Assembly (NCBI GenBank): GCA_950097015.1
Contig: CATNEN010000007.1
Coordinates: 6,004,001 to 6,068,000 of the forward strand
Direction: 5' to 3'
From: Macrostomum hystrix
Lineage: Eukaryota; Platyhelminthes; Macrostomidae
DNA: 64,000 bases
The notes under the pieces were generated by a model, which saw nothing but the letters and a program-made list of their open reading frames with translations, did not search any database and was not told the DNA's origin. A program made the translations under genes and the position numbers. Position 1 is the stretch's first letter. Each line of letters starts with the position of its first letter. Of the stretch, positions 34,655 to 46,915 are shown one piece after another.

Positions 34655-37600
34655 GATCTAAGCTACATTGGAACTGGATCTAAGCTATAATGGAACTGGA
34701 TCTAAGCTATATTGGAACTAGATCTAAGCTATATTGGAACTGGATCTAAGCTATAATGGAACTGGATCTAAGCTATATTGGAACTGGATCTAAGCTATAT
34801 TGGAACTAGATCTAAGCTATATTGGAACTGGATCTAAGCTATAATGGAACTGGATCTAAGCTATATTGGAACTGGATCTAAGCTATATTGGAACTGGATC
34901 TAAGCTATAATGGAACTGGATCTAAGCTATATTGGAACTGGATCTAAGCTATAATGGAACTGGATCTAAGCTATAATGGAACTGGATCTAAGCTATATTG
35001 GAACTGGATCTAAGCTACATTGGAACTGGATCTAAGCTATATTGGAACTGGATCTAAGCTATAATGGAACTGGATCTAAGCTATATTGGAACTGGATCTA
35101 AGCTATATTGGAACTGGATCTAAGCTATATTGGAACTGGATCTAAGCTACATTGGAACTGGATCTAAGCTATAATGGAACTGGATCTAAGCTATATTGGA
35201 ACTGGATCTAAGCTACATTGGAACTGGATCTAAGCTATATTGGAACTGGATCTAAGCTATAATGGAACTGGATCTAAGCTATATTGGAACTGGATCTAAG
35301 CTATATTGGAACTGGATCTAAGCTATAATGGAACTGGATCTAAGCTATATTGGAACTGGATCTAAGCTATAATGGAACTGGATCTAAGCTATAATGGAAC
35401 TGGATCTAAGCTATATTGGAACTGGATCTAAGCTACATTGGAACTGGATCTAAGCTATATTGGAACTGGATCTAAGCTATAATGGAACTGGATCTAAGCT
35501 ATATTGGAACTGGATCTAAGCTATATTGGAACTGGATCTAAGCTATATTGGAACTGGATCTAAGCTACATTGGAACTGGATCTAAGCTATAATGGAACTG
35601 GATCTAAGCTATATTGGAACTGGATCTAAGCTATATTGGAACTGGATCTAAGCTATAATGGAACTGGATCTAAGCTATATTGGAACTGGATCTAAGCTAT
35701 ATTGGAACTGGATCTAAGCTATATTGGAACTGGATCTAAGCTATATTGGAACTGGATCTAAGCTATATTGGAACTGGATCTAAGCTATATTGGAACTGGA
35801 TCTAAGCTACATTGGAACTGGATCTAAGCTATATTGGAACTGGATCTAAGCTATATTGGAACTGGATCTAAGCTATATTGGAACTGGATCTAAGCTATAA
35901 TGGAACTGGATCTAAGCTATATTGGAACTGGATCTAAGCTATATTGGAACTGGATCTAAGCTATATTGGAACTGGATCTAAGCTATATTGGAACTGGATC
36001 TAAGCTACATTGGAACTGGATCTAAGCTATAATGGAACTGGATCTAAGCTATATTGGAACTGGATCTAAGCTACATTGGAACTGGATCTAAGCTATAATG
36101 GAACTGGATCTAAGCTATATTGGAACTGGATCTAAGCTATATTGGAACTGGATCTAAGCTATAATGGAACTGGATCTAAGCTATATTGGAACTGGATCTA
36201 AGCTATATTGGAACTGGATCTAAGCTATATTGGAACTAGATCTAAGCTATATTGGAACTGGATCTAAGCTATATTGGAACTGGATCTAAGCTATATTGGA
36301 ACTGGATCTAAGCTATATTGGAACTAGATCTAAGCTATATTGGAACTGGATCTAAGCTATATTGGAACTAGATCTAAGCTATATTGGAACTGGATCTAAG
36401 CTATATTGGAACTGGATCTAAGCTATATTGGAACTGGATCTAAGCTATATTGGAACTGGATCTAAGCTATATTGGAACTGGATCTAAGCTATATTGGAAC
36501 TGGATATAAGCTATATTGGAACTGGATCTAAGCTATATTGGAACTGGATCTAAGCTATATTGGAACTAGATCTAAGCTATATTGGAACTGGATCTAAGCT
36601 ATATTGGAACTGGATCTAAGCTATATTGGAACTGGATCTAAACTATATTGGAACTGGATCTAAGCTATATTGGAACTGGATCTAAGCTATATTGGAACTG
36701 GATCTAAGCTATATTGGAACTGGATCTAAGCTATATTGGAACTGGATCTAAGCTATATTGGAACTGGATCTAAGCTATATTGGAACTAGATCTAAGCTAT
36801 ATTGGAACTAGATCTAAACTATATTGGAACTGGATCTAAGCTATATTGGAACTGGATCTAAGCTATATTGGAACTAGATCTAAGCTATATTGGAACTGGA
36901 TCTAAGCTATATTGGAACTGGATCTAAGCTATATTGGAACTGGATCTAAGCTATATTGGAACTGGATCTAAGCTATAATGGAACTGGATCTAAGCTATAT
37001 TGGAACTGGATCTAAGCTATATTGGAACTGGATCTAAGCTATATTGGAACTAGATCTAAGCTATATTGGAACTGGATCTAAGCTATATTGGAACTGGATC
37101 TAAGCTATATTGGAACTAAGCTATATTGGAACTAGATCTAAGCTATATTGGAACTGGATCTAAGCTATATTGGAACTGGATCTAAGCTATATTGGAACTG
37201 GATCTAAGCTATATTGGAACTGGATCTAAGCTATATTGGAACTGGATCTAAGCTATATTGGAACTGGATCTAAGCTATATTGGAACTGGATCTAAGCTAT
37301 ATTGGAACTGGATCTAAGCTATATTGGAACTGGATCTAAGCTATATTGGAACTGGATCTAAGCTATATTGGAACTGGATCTAAGCTATATTGGAACTGGA
37401 TCTAAGCTATATTGGAACTGGATCTAAGCTATATTGGAACTGGATCTAAGCTATATTGGAACTGGATCTAAGCTATATTGGAACTGGATCTAAGCTATAT
37501 TGGAACTGGATCTAAGCTATATTGGAACTGGATCTAAGCTATATTGGAACTGGATCTAAGCTATATTGGAACTGGATCTAAGCTATATTGGAACTGGATC

Positions 37601-39970
37601 TAAGCTATATTGGAACTGGATCTAAGCTATATTGGAACTGGATCTAAGCTATATTGGAACTGGATCTAAGCTATATTGGAACTGGATCTAAGCTATATTG
37701 GAACTGGATCTAAGCTATATTGGAACTAGATCTAAGCTATATTGGAACTAGATCTAAGCTATATTGGAACTGGATCTAAGCTATATTGGAACTGGATCTA
37801 AGCTATATTGGAACTAGGATCTAAGCTATATTGGAACTGGATCTAAGCTATATTGGAACTGGATCTAAGCTATATTGGAACTAGATCTAAGCTATATTGG
37901 AACTGGATCTAAGCTATATTGGAACTGGATCTAAGCTATATTGGAACTGGATCTAAGCTATATTGGAACTGGATCTAAGCTATATTGGAACTGGATCTAA
38001 GCTATATTGGAACTGGATCTAAGCTATATTGGAACTGGATCTAAGCTACTATTGGAACTGGATCTAAGCTATATTGGAACTGGATCTAAGCTATATTGGA
38101 ACTGGATCTAAGCTATATTGGAACTGGATCTAAGCTATATTGGAACTGGATCTAAGCTATATTGGAACTGGATCTAAGCTATATTGGAACTGGATCTAAG
38201 CTATATTGGAACTGGATCTAAGCTATATTGGAACTGGATCTAAGCTATATTGGAACTGGATCTAAACTATATTGGAACTGGATCTAAGCTATATTGGAAC
38301 TGGATCTAAGCTATATTGGAACTAGATCTAAGCTATATTGGAACTGGATCTAAGCTATATTGGAACTAGATCTAAGCTATATTGGAACTGGATCTAAGCT
38401 ATATTGGAACTAGATCTAAGCTATATTGGAACTGGATCTAAGCTATATTGGAACTGGATCTAAGCTATATTGGAACTGGATCTAAGCTATATTGGAACTA
38501 GATCTAAGCTATATTGGAACTGGATCTAAGCTATATTGGAACTGGATCTAAGCTATATTGGAACTGGATCTAAGCTATATTGGAACTGGATCTAAGCTAT
38601 ATTGGAACTAGATCTAAGCTATATTGGAACTGGATCTAAGCTATATTGGAACTGGATCTAAGCTATATTGGAACTAGATCTAAGCTATATTGGAACTGGA
38701 TCTAAGCTATATTGGAACTGGATCTAAGCTATATTGGAACTAGATCTAAGCTATATTGGAACTGGATCTAAGCTATATTGGAACTGGATCTAAGCTATAT
38801 TGGAACTAGATCTAAGCTATATTGGAACTGGATCTAAGCTATATTGGAACTAGATCTAAGCTATATTGGAACTAGATCTAAGCTATATTGGAACTAGATC
38901 TAAGCTATATTGGAACTGGATCTAAGCTATATTGGAACTGGATCTAAGCTATATTGGAACTGGATCTAAGCTATATTGGAACTGGATCTAAGCTATATTG
39001 GAACTAGATCTAAGCTATATTGGAACTATATTGGAACTAGATCTCAGTTAGATATTATGGAACTAGATCTCAGTTAGATGTAATGGAATTAGATCTCAGT
39101 TAGATGTAATGGAATTAGATCTCAGTTAGATGTAATGGAATTAGATCTCAGTTAGATGTAAAGGAATTAAATCTCAGTTAGATTTAATGGAACTAGATCT
39201 CAGTTAGATGTAATGGAACTAGATCTCAGTTAGATGTAATGGAACTAGATCTCAGCTGGATATTGAAGGAACTAGATCTCAGCTGGATATAATGGAACTA
39301 GATCTCAGTTAGATTTTAATGGAACTAGATCTCAGCTGGATATAATGGAACTAGATCTCAGCTGGATATAATGGAACTAGATCTCAGCTGGATATAATGG
39401 AACTAGATCTCAGCTGGATATAATGGAACTAGATCTCAGCTGGATATAATGGAACTAGATCTCAGCTGGATATAATGGAACTAGATCTCAGCTGGATATA
39501 ATGGAACTAGATCTCAGCTGGATATAATGGAACTAGATCTCAGCTGGATATAATGGAACTAGATCTCAGCTGGATATAATGGAACTAGATCTCAGTTAGA
39601 TTTTAATGGAACTAGATCTCAGCTGGATATAATGGAACTAGATCTCAGCTGGATATAATGGAACTAGATCTCAGCTGGATATAATGGAACTAGATCTCAG
39701 CTGGATATAATGGAACTAGATCTCAGCTGGATATAATGGAACTAGATCTCAGCTGGATATAATGGAACTAGATCTCAGCTGGATATAATGGAACTAGATC
39801 TCAGCTGGATATAATGGAACTAGATCTCAGCTGGATATAATGGAACTAGATCTCAGCTGGATATAATGGAACTAGATCTCAGCTGGATATAATGGAACTA
39901 GATCTCAGCTGGATATAATGGAACTAGATCTCAGCTGGATATAATGGAACTAGATCTCAGCTGGATATTG
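34655..39970. repeat. 5.3-kb satellite: 22-bp units passing into 26-bp units
   Basis: From about 34655 to 39020 roughly 200 copies of a 22-bp unit contain ggatctaagctatattgg, with variants ctataatgg, ctacattgg and actagatct. From about 39020 to 39970 about 36 copies of a 26-bp unit contain agatctcagctggatat. A transition zone (39020-39320) has degenerate agatctcagttagat units. Both share gatct and a tggaac junction, so one unit was probably derived from the other. The left part (to about 36100) is richest in ataatgg and acattgg variants, while the centre is nearly uniform, which suggests recent expansion. The block lies between the helicase gene and AMDHD2 and ends less than 90 bases before the AMDHD2 start codon. 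Confidence 0.98.
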
Positions 39971-40052
39971 AAACTCATTGGAATTAAAGTCTCAGCAAAG
40001 AGTAGACAAAAGGCTTATTTCGTTCTCAGCCGTACTCAGCTCAGACAGGAAA

Positions 40053-42366
40053 ATGCTTAACCAATTGCAGGAGGTGCCGGCCGGCCCCATCACCTGCTTC
40101 CGCAACTGCCTGTCGCTCCGCGGCGGCTGCCTGACTCCGCAGGATGTCTGGGTGCGCGACGGCCGCGTGCTGGACTCGCTGCGTGTCTTCTACGAGGAGC
40201 GTCGCGGCCCCATCGAGTTTGTGGACTGCGGTGGCAACATCCTGGCCCCGGGCTTCATCGATGTTCAGGTGCTCCGCCTCCTAATGCTTGTGGTCATTGC
40301 CGTCTGTTCATTTCCCCCACCCATATTTATATTGTTGTGGTTCACCTACATGTGCAGGTAGGCCTACAGCTAGGTTGGGTAAGCTGCGACTCCCCAGGTC
40401 CCCAGAAAAGCGCCACTCGACCCGCGTCCGGAGGAATGACAGACAGAAACAACAGACTCACAGTATCTCGGCTGATGCAACAGTTAGTAGCCGGTCGGTG
40501 TTAATTGCACTAAAATAGACAGTCTCGTAACAGGTGGGCAGACGAGGTTAGCAGGGTCTAATTAACTGGGCACAACTATATAGTTAGGTTGGCACCACAG
40601 AACTCCGGGCTTTAGCGACAAAACAAACAGGGGTGGGGTAAGAGAGCGCGCAAGGCGGGTGAGATGTACATTCAACAATTAGGGGTAGGTTGGGGCGATC
40701 GATACATATGAACTGGGGTGGGGGGCACGCTAGCCGACTGGCGGGGCAGGGAATGAGAAAGAGATAAAAATGATAGGGCAGAGGTGAGGGCTGCGTCACA
40801 ACAATATAGGTCATTGTGTGTTCATTACCACTCCACCCTGTATCTTAAAGATCCAGTCATTTGCCCTCCATCCAGCGTCTTAGTAGATCCGGTCATTACC
40901 CATCCACCCAGCATCTTAGTAGATCCGGTCATTTCCCATCCACCCAGCATCTTAGTAGATCCGGTCATTTCCCATCCACCCAGCATCTTAGTAGATCCGG
41001 TCAACCACTTCATTTAGCTGCTTGGTTGAATTAATTAGTTAATTATATGGCGAATTCCTATCCAGGTGAATGGCGGCCTTGGCTACGACTTCTCGGCAGC
41101 GTCCGACGACGCCGAATTCCGCAAATCATTGGACGCAGTCGCCCGCGACCTTCTCCGCCAGGGCGTCACTGCCTTCTGCCCAACCCTCATCAGCAGCGAC
41201 CCCGCCGCCTACCGCCGGGTCTTGGCGCCCGGCCGGCCGCCGCTCGTCACGCTCGGCTCGCTGAACGCAGCTGCCGTGCTCGGCCTTCACCTGGAAGGCC
41301 CGTTCATCAGCGCCGACAAGAGCGGCATGCATCCCAGGCGGTGGCTTCGGCAGGACTGCGGCGCTGGCATGGCTGAGCTGTGCAGCGTCTATGGCACCGA
41401 CGACTTCAGGTGTGCTTTTAGAAGTAAAATGCCGGTATAGAATAAAAAACTGAAATCGCAACACAGATCACTAGTGTGGCCAGATGTACAGTCTGTGGCA
41501 CAGCCGCAGCTCTTGCGCTTCCTAAGTCTGCGTACAGCTCTTCAGTCCATGGCCCGGAGGTTTTTCCTTGGGTCAAGATTCGAACTTAAGACCTCTCAGA
41601 CGTCCACTGGGCTGACCACTGGGCTGCAAAGTGCTAGTCGTAGATCGGGCTAATTAATTGATCAGCAACGTGAATTCGCATATTTCAATTCTTAAACCCC
41701 AGCCAGGTTGCCATGGTAACGCTGGCTCCAGAGCTGCCCGGCGCCCTGGACGCTGTGCGCGGCCTCCGCAACCTTGGCGTTCGCGTCAGCCTCGGCCACT
41801 CGGCGGCCTCTTTAGAAATCGGCGAATCCGCCGTAGTCGCCGGGGCCAGCATGCTGACGCACCTGTTCAGCGCAATGGGCCCGTTCCATCATCGACAGCC
41901 GCACCTGCCCGGCCTTCTGGTTAGCGAGGCCGTCCGCCAGCCCGTGTACTACGGCCTCATCGCCGACTGCGACCATACCCACCCGGCCACGCTGCGGCTC
42001 GCCTGGCGCTCCAGTTTCCCGGGCCTCGTCCTGGTCAGCGATGCCTGCCCGGCGCGCGGCCTGCCGCCCGGCCGGCACACCTTCGGCGGCGTCGATGTCG
42101 ACGTTACTGGCGGCCTGTGCCGACTGGCGGGCTCGGACACCCTGGCTGGCAGCATGGTCACCCTGGCCGACTGTGTGCAGCGGATGCACCTGGCCGGAGT
42201 CTGCCCGCCTGAGCGTACCCTGGAGGCCGCCTCGCTGCATCCGGCCGACATGCTCGGCCTGCTAGACCGCGGCCGCATCGAGCCTGGCGCCCTGGCCGAC
42301 TTCGTCCTGCTGGACTCCGACCTGCGCGTGTTGCGTACTTTTGTTCGCGGCCGGCCGGTTGTGTGA
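40053..42366 (+). CDS. AMDHD2: N-acetylglucosamine-6-phosphate deacetylase, three exons
   Basis: Amidohydrolase-superfamily enzyme that hydrolyses GlcNAc-6-phosphate to glucosamine-6-phosphate and acetate, feeding amino-sugar salvage in the cytosol. Exons are 40053-40268, 41066-41409 and 41703-42366; joins are in frame (phases 0 and 2) and give 407 residues, close to the 409 of the human protein. Visible motifs: NILAPGFIDVQVNGGLGYDF, HLEGPFIS with metal-binding Glu149, SLGHS with His219, THLFSAMGPFHHR with His240, and LVSDACPARG with the catalytic Asp300. ASLHPADMLGLLDRGRIEPG and ADFVLLDSD close the protein. No key residue is missing. The ATG at 40053 follows several acceptor-like cags. Intron 1 holds a 36-bp repeat and intron 2 a truncated SINE 1. 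The 5.3-kb satellite ends just upstream, leaving little room for a promoter. Confidence 0.95.
40850..41010. repeat. 36-bp repeat, about four copies
   Basis: Units contain cttagtagatccggtcat and cccatccacccagc. It lies in AMDHD2 intron 1. The frames open across it (VDPVISHPPSIL) are repeat artefacts. Confidence 0.93.
41488..41640 (-). mobile_element. Internally deleted SINE family 1 copy, in AMDHD2 intron 2
   Basis: It keeps the left end (ggcacagccgcagctcttgc, then cagtccatgg) and a tRNA-head-like right end (caagattcgaacttaagacc) but lacks the middle body segment. Confidence 0.6.
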
Positions 42367-42494
42367 GAATTGGCCGTGCCCGCATCTCCACCACCCACGT
42401 GCAATCTGGAGCATTGGTTGCTAATTTCATCGCAGATTTTTCTTTTTAACTTTTAATCAATTTTTAATGACATAGAATCAAAAGTCTATTCACC

Positions 42495-42905
42495 TCAATT
42501 GTACAGGTGTGACACACCCAGGTTGATCTTGGTTCTACAGGTGTGACACACCCAGGTTGATCTTGATTCTGCAGGTGTGACACACCCAGGTTGATCTTGA
42601 TTCTGCAGGTGTGACACACCCAGGTTGATCTTGATTCTGCAGGTGTGACACACCCAGGTTGATCTTGATTCTGCAGGTGTGACACACTCAGGTTGATCTT
42701 GATTCTGCAGGTGTGACACACCCAGGTTGATCTTGATTCTACAGGTGTGACTCACCCAGGTTGATCTTGATTCTGCAGGTGTGACACACCCAGGTTGATC
42801 TTGATTCTGCAGGTGTGACACACCCAGGTTGATCTTGATTCTGCAGGTGTGACACACCCAGGTTGATCTTGGTTCTTCAGGTGTGACTCACACAGGTTGA
42901 CCTAG
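42495..42905. repeat. 34-bp minisatellite, about 12 copies
   Basis: Units contain ggtgtgacacacccaggttg followed by atcttgattctgca. It lies directly 3' of AMDHD2. The minus-strand frames across it (HTCRIKINLGVSHLQNQDQP) are artefacts of the repeat. Confidence 0.97.
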
Positions 42906-43234
42906 ATTTTGCGTTTCCGATTGATTTATCTCTTTTAGTCCCAACGAAGATGTATATTTAGTGCGTTTCATTAACTTCTTCATCTTCATTAGATGTTTCT
43001 GTTACTGATGCGCACTGCAAAGTTTCTTTCATTAGTTAATTTATTATTATGTTGAACCTTTCAAATTGTAATTGTAGCAATAGTATTATAGAAATTTACC
43101 CATAATTATTTATTCGAAAAATGAAAACTAATTTTTACTTAAATTTCTACTGTTTATAAACTTTTCTAGATTATCGTGATTAGAAATGCCTTCAGATTAA
43201 GAGATCGAAGAAGCTACCGTGCAGTGACAGGATA

Positions 43235-43562
43235 ATAATAATAATAATAATTGCAGGAGGGCTGCGGGCAATGGCACATCATTTAGTGACACTAGACCCG
43301 CAGCCAGCGAGGAGGCAATTCTGCACATTTCGCTGACTCCTGAGCACGCACGCACACAGATACTGTAAGCAGGCATACGCTCACACTAGTGTGTACATCT
43401 GCCCTGACTTTCTCATTGTCAGGCAGTGCACAACTAACTGTGCCTTGGAGGTTGGCCCACAAGGGCTGTGCCCCAAATAAATGTGGCCTCGCCGTGGAAT
43501 CGAACTTAGGGACCGTGGTGCGAGAGGCAAACGCGATAACCGCTCTGCCACCGATCCCCCTG
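43235..43562 (-). mobile_element. SINE family 2 copy with AAT tail
   Basis: The left end has an AAT run (ataataataataataatt), then gcaggagggctgcgggcaat and the usual family 2 order in reverse, ending in a tRNA-like head (gaatcgaacttagggacc, then gataaccgctctgccacc). The tail resembles that of SINE 1. Confidence 0.88.
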
Positions 43563-43727
43563 CAGTGACAGGATGCTTCAGTTTTCATTCCTTTCTTTAT
43601 TTTTGCATTCGTCAACAGGCTACTATTGACTTTAGATACTACTTATTAGATGCGTCAAGTGAGTAGTTACTGTAATAAAGTAACATTGGAATTAAAACTC
43701 TGTTGCAGCACAAAGCCCTCTGTAAGC

Positions 43728-46109
43728 ATGTCCGACCCAGCTGAGTCCAACGCCCTCTCCAACTGGCTCAACACTGTACCGCCTGAGCGCATCTTCTGCG
43801 GAGTTCTCTGCTTCTTCTGGCTGACCTACCTGTGGGAGAGCTACCTGGGCTGGCGGCAGCACAGGCTCATGCGCGACTCTCCTGACCTGCCAGAGGCAGC
43901 CAAGCCGCTCATGGACGCCGAGACCTATGCCAAGGCGAGATCTTACAGCATCGACAGGAGCCGCTACGGGGCCATTCGCGGGCTCTGGTCCCAGCTGCTC
44001 TTCACCGTCATCCTGCTCCTACAGCTCATGCCCCGCCTGTGGGCCGCTGCTGGCAGCCACCTGGACTCCATAGCTGGCCCAGCTGACCGCGGACAGCTGC
44101 CCCAGTCCATGCTGTTCCTTATCTACGTGATGCTGCTGTCCTTTATTGTCGACCTGCCCTGGTCCGTGTACAAAATCTTCGTCCTGGAGGCCCGGCACGG
44201 CTTCAACAAGCAGACGCCGGCCTTCTACGCCAAGGACCAGGTGAAGGGCCTCCTTGTCGGCATGGCCATCGGCCTGCCGATTGCCGCCGCCCTACTGTGG
44301 CTGATCGAGCGAGGTGGGCCGTATTTCTACGTGTACGCCTGGCTGCTCGCTTCCGTCATCACCTTCGCTCTCATCTGCGTGTATCCCAGTGTTATTGCGC
44401 CACTCTTTGATCGCTACGAGCCGCTGCGCGAGGGCCAGCTGAAACAGCGCATTGAGGACCTAGCCAGGCGGCTGAAATTCCCTCTGACTCAGCTGCTGGT
44501 AAGCAAATTGTGGGTCGGGTGGTTAGTTGGCAAGAAGGCATGAAGTCCTTGAGTTCTGCAGGTTCGTTTTGAGGCCTGGGGTTGGCTGAGAGGTGTGAGT
44601 TTGTCTAAGAGGCCTGGGCATTGGCTTAGAGGCCTGAGGATGGCTGAGAGGCCTGGGATTGGCTGAGGGGTGTGGGGTTGGCTGAGGGGTGTGGGGTTGG
44701 CTGAGAGGCCTGGGGTTGGCTGAGAGGTGTGGGGTTGGCTGAGAGGCCTGGGATGGTTTTTGGTTTGGTTGAGTAGCATATAAGTTATCTGGCTAGAAGG
44801 CTTAGGGTTGGTTGTTGATGTAGAGGTAGGTTTATCCTACACCGATACGCACCTCAACCGTGCAGGTTGTGGAGGGCTCCCGCCGCTCGGCTCACAGCAA
44901 CGCCTATCTGTTTGGGCTGTGGCGCAGCAAGCGCATTGTGCTATTCGACACCCTCATTGAAGGCTATCAGATGGAGTCGGAGAAGAAGAAGGCTGAGGCC
45001 GCGGAGGAAGAGAAAAAGAAGAGGGCCGGAAGTGACGAGAAGGCCGAAGAGGAGTCAGCTGAGAAGGAGAAGGCTGCTGAGAAAAAGAGGGCCAAGGGCT
45101 GCAACGAAGAGGAGATCCTGGCTGTGCTGGGCCACGAGCTGGGCCACTGGTCGCTAGGCCATAACGTCTCCAACATAGTCATCAGCGAGGCCAACATGTT
45201 CCTGCTGTTCTTCGCATTCGGCCAGCTCATGAACTGGCACTCGGCGTTTGCCGCCTTCGGCTTCGAGCAGCCAGCGCCGCTGCTGCTGCGCTTGGCCTTC
45301 GTGTTCGAGTTCCTGCTGTCGCCCTACAATGAGCTGCTGGGCTTCGCCATGATCTGCCTGACTCGCCTGTTCGAGTTTCAGGTTTGTGAAGGCTCCTTCC
45401 AATGAGCTGTTGTCACTTGGCGATTCTCATTTGGCGATATTGGAAGTTCAGCCAGAGCCCATTCCGCCAACCCCTGAGCACACGCAATCATACTCACACT
45501 CCACACGTCTGTACATGTGCCCTGACTTTCTCATCGTCAGGCTCTGTGCACACTCTCGCTGTCCCTGATGCGGGGTGAGTGGCATTTCGATTCCGCGCCG
45601 AGCAGCCACATTAATTTGGGGCGCAGCCGCGGAGAGAAGGCTTGGGGGCTTTTCATGCAAGTTTACGCCATTGAGGACCAGCCTCCAATGCACACTGCCT
45701 GACGATGAGAAAGTCAGGGCAGCTGTACACACCTGTGTGCGTGGTGTGCTCAGGATCTGCGCTGGCTGCGGGTCTTCTGTCACCAAATGATATAATTTTT
45801 GTTAATTGTTGGCGTTACCGCTCCTGTACTCAAACACTTGAGTAATACACTAAGAGTTCGTTCGCCATGGAGTCTTATTGGACAGTGTGTATTTTATGTG
45901 AGTTTCTGCATTCTAAACAGGCGGACCGGTTCTCCGTGCGCCTCGGCTTCGGCGCCCAGTTGAAGACGGCGCTGATGAAGCTGCAGACAGACAATCTGTC
46001 TTATCCTCTGTTCGACCCGCTGTTCAGCGCCTTCAACCACTCGCATCCCACCGTGCTGCACCGGCTGGCCGCCATCGACCAGGCGCAGGCCGAGGCCAAG
46101 ACCCAGTAG
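43728..46109 (+). CDS. ZMPSTE24: CAAX prenyl protease 1 (ZMPSTE24 / Ste24), three exons
   Basis: Zinc metalloprotease of the ER and inner nuclear membrane that removes the -aaX tripeptide from prenylated CAAX proteins and, in vertebrates, processes prelamin A. Exons are 43728-44498, 44866-45381 and 45921-46109, all phase 0, giving 491 residues against 475 in human. Several membrane segments are visible (IFCGVLCFFWLTYLW, LLFTVILLLQLMP, MLFLIYVMLLSFIVDLPW, YFYVYAWLLASVITFALICV). The core has ARHGFNKQT, VVEGSRRSAHSNAYLFG, RIVLFDTL, the zinc motif HELGH at 347-351 and FEFQAD with Glu427 as third ligand, then FNHSHPTVLHRLAAI. A lysine/glutamate-rich insert before the HELGH helix is longer than in human. 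The C-terminus ends EAKTQ. An in-frame ATG at 43650 would add 26 residues, but the acceptor at 43710 argues for 43728. AATAAA at 46301. Confidence 0.95.
44565..44775. repeat. Degenerate ~19-bp G-rich repeat (ggctgagaggcctggggtt)
   Basis: About ten irregular units of ggctgagag followed by gcctggggtt or gtgtggggtt. It lies in ZMPSTE24 intron 1. The strand is G-rich. Confidence 0.88.
45456..45795. mobile_element. Two SINE family 2 fragments in opposite orientation
   Basis: 45456-45570 reads as family 2 on the minus strand (cctgagcacacgcaatca, cctgactttctcatcgtcag). 45571-45795 reads on the plus strand (ggcatttcgattccgcgc, ggcgcagccgcggagagaag, cctgacgatgagaaagtcag, tgtgctcagg). The shared parts are complementary, so the intron 2 RNA of ZMPSTE24 could fold into a long hairpin. 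Confidence 0.8.
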
Positions 46110-46915
46110 ACTGTTGTCCGTGTGGCCGGCAATCGAACTCATGACCTCACTAAGGTTTATAAACCATTTTCGTTTTGTTTTCCGTCTTTTCTTTGAATTT
46201 TTATTTCTAGTGCTGACTAAAAATCGATCGCTTGAAAAGACAATACTTTAGAAATATATTCAGATGGTCCTATTATTTAGCTAGCATTAACTTTAACCCC
46301 AATAAATACTATATATTCGCGTATATACATTGTATTTAATCGCATATTTACATCACTAATGTTTAACTTAACACAGGAGCATTAAATATGCGAAATTATC
46401 GTCAACAGCTGAACAAAGTTGGCTTTGTTTTCATTTTCATTTCTAAATTAACATTTTTCTTTCCAACTTGTGTCCCTTAATTTAGCAAAAGTAATATGAG
46501 AAGCAAATTATGAGTTTCATCGTGCTTAGTTGAGAATTGAGAACCTGGGCCAATTTTAATCATTCGTTCAAAATTTTTGTCTTTTTATCAAACGAATTAT
46601 TTAAAAAAATGGTTTGACTGTCAATACTAAAAAAGATGTATGACAGTGTAATCACACGCTCGTACTCACCCAATCGTATTTTGTCTAATCTAATGCTTTT
46701 CCTATCTAGTTTATTTATTTCATTTATTTTGTGCCAATAATAAATATATTTAAAAACATTATTTTTGTTTCGAAAAATTTCTAAATATTCGCTCATAGTT
46801 TCGTCCTCTTTGGACATAAATATACAGGTACACAAGGGTTTCAATAAAAAACCCGAAACTATGAATACTAATACGGGAAGATATGTTTCCTGGCCTGTTA
46901 ACCCTACAGTTCTTT
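46110..46915. other. ZMPSTE24 3' UTR and AT-rich spacer
   Basis: An AATAAA at 46301-46306 is the probable polyadenylation signal. The piece ggcaatcgaactcatgacc at about 46129 resembles a tRNA-like SINE head remnant. The rest is AT-rich and I see no gene. Confidence 0.6.

Larger units (their letters stand above)
42367..43727. other. Spacer between AMDHD2 and ZMPSTE24
   Basis: It holds the 34-bp array (42495-42905), an AT-rich stretch (42950-43230) and an inverted SINE 2 copy (43235-43562). A splice-acceptor-like ctctgttgcag at 43700-43710 precedes the ZMPSTE24 start by 17 bases. Confidence 0.75.

Noticed and set aside
34655-39970. CRISPR array
   Set aside because: Units are head to tail without unique spacers, and the genome is that of an animal.
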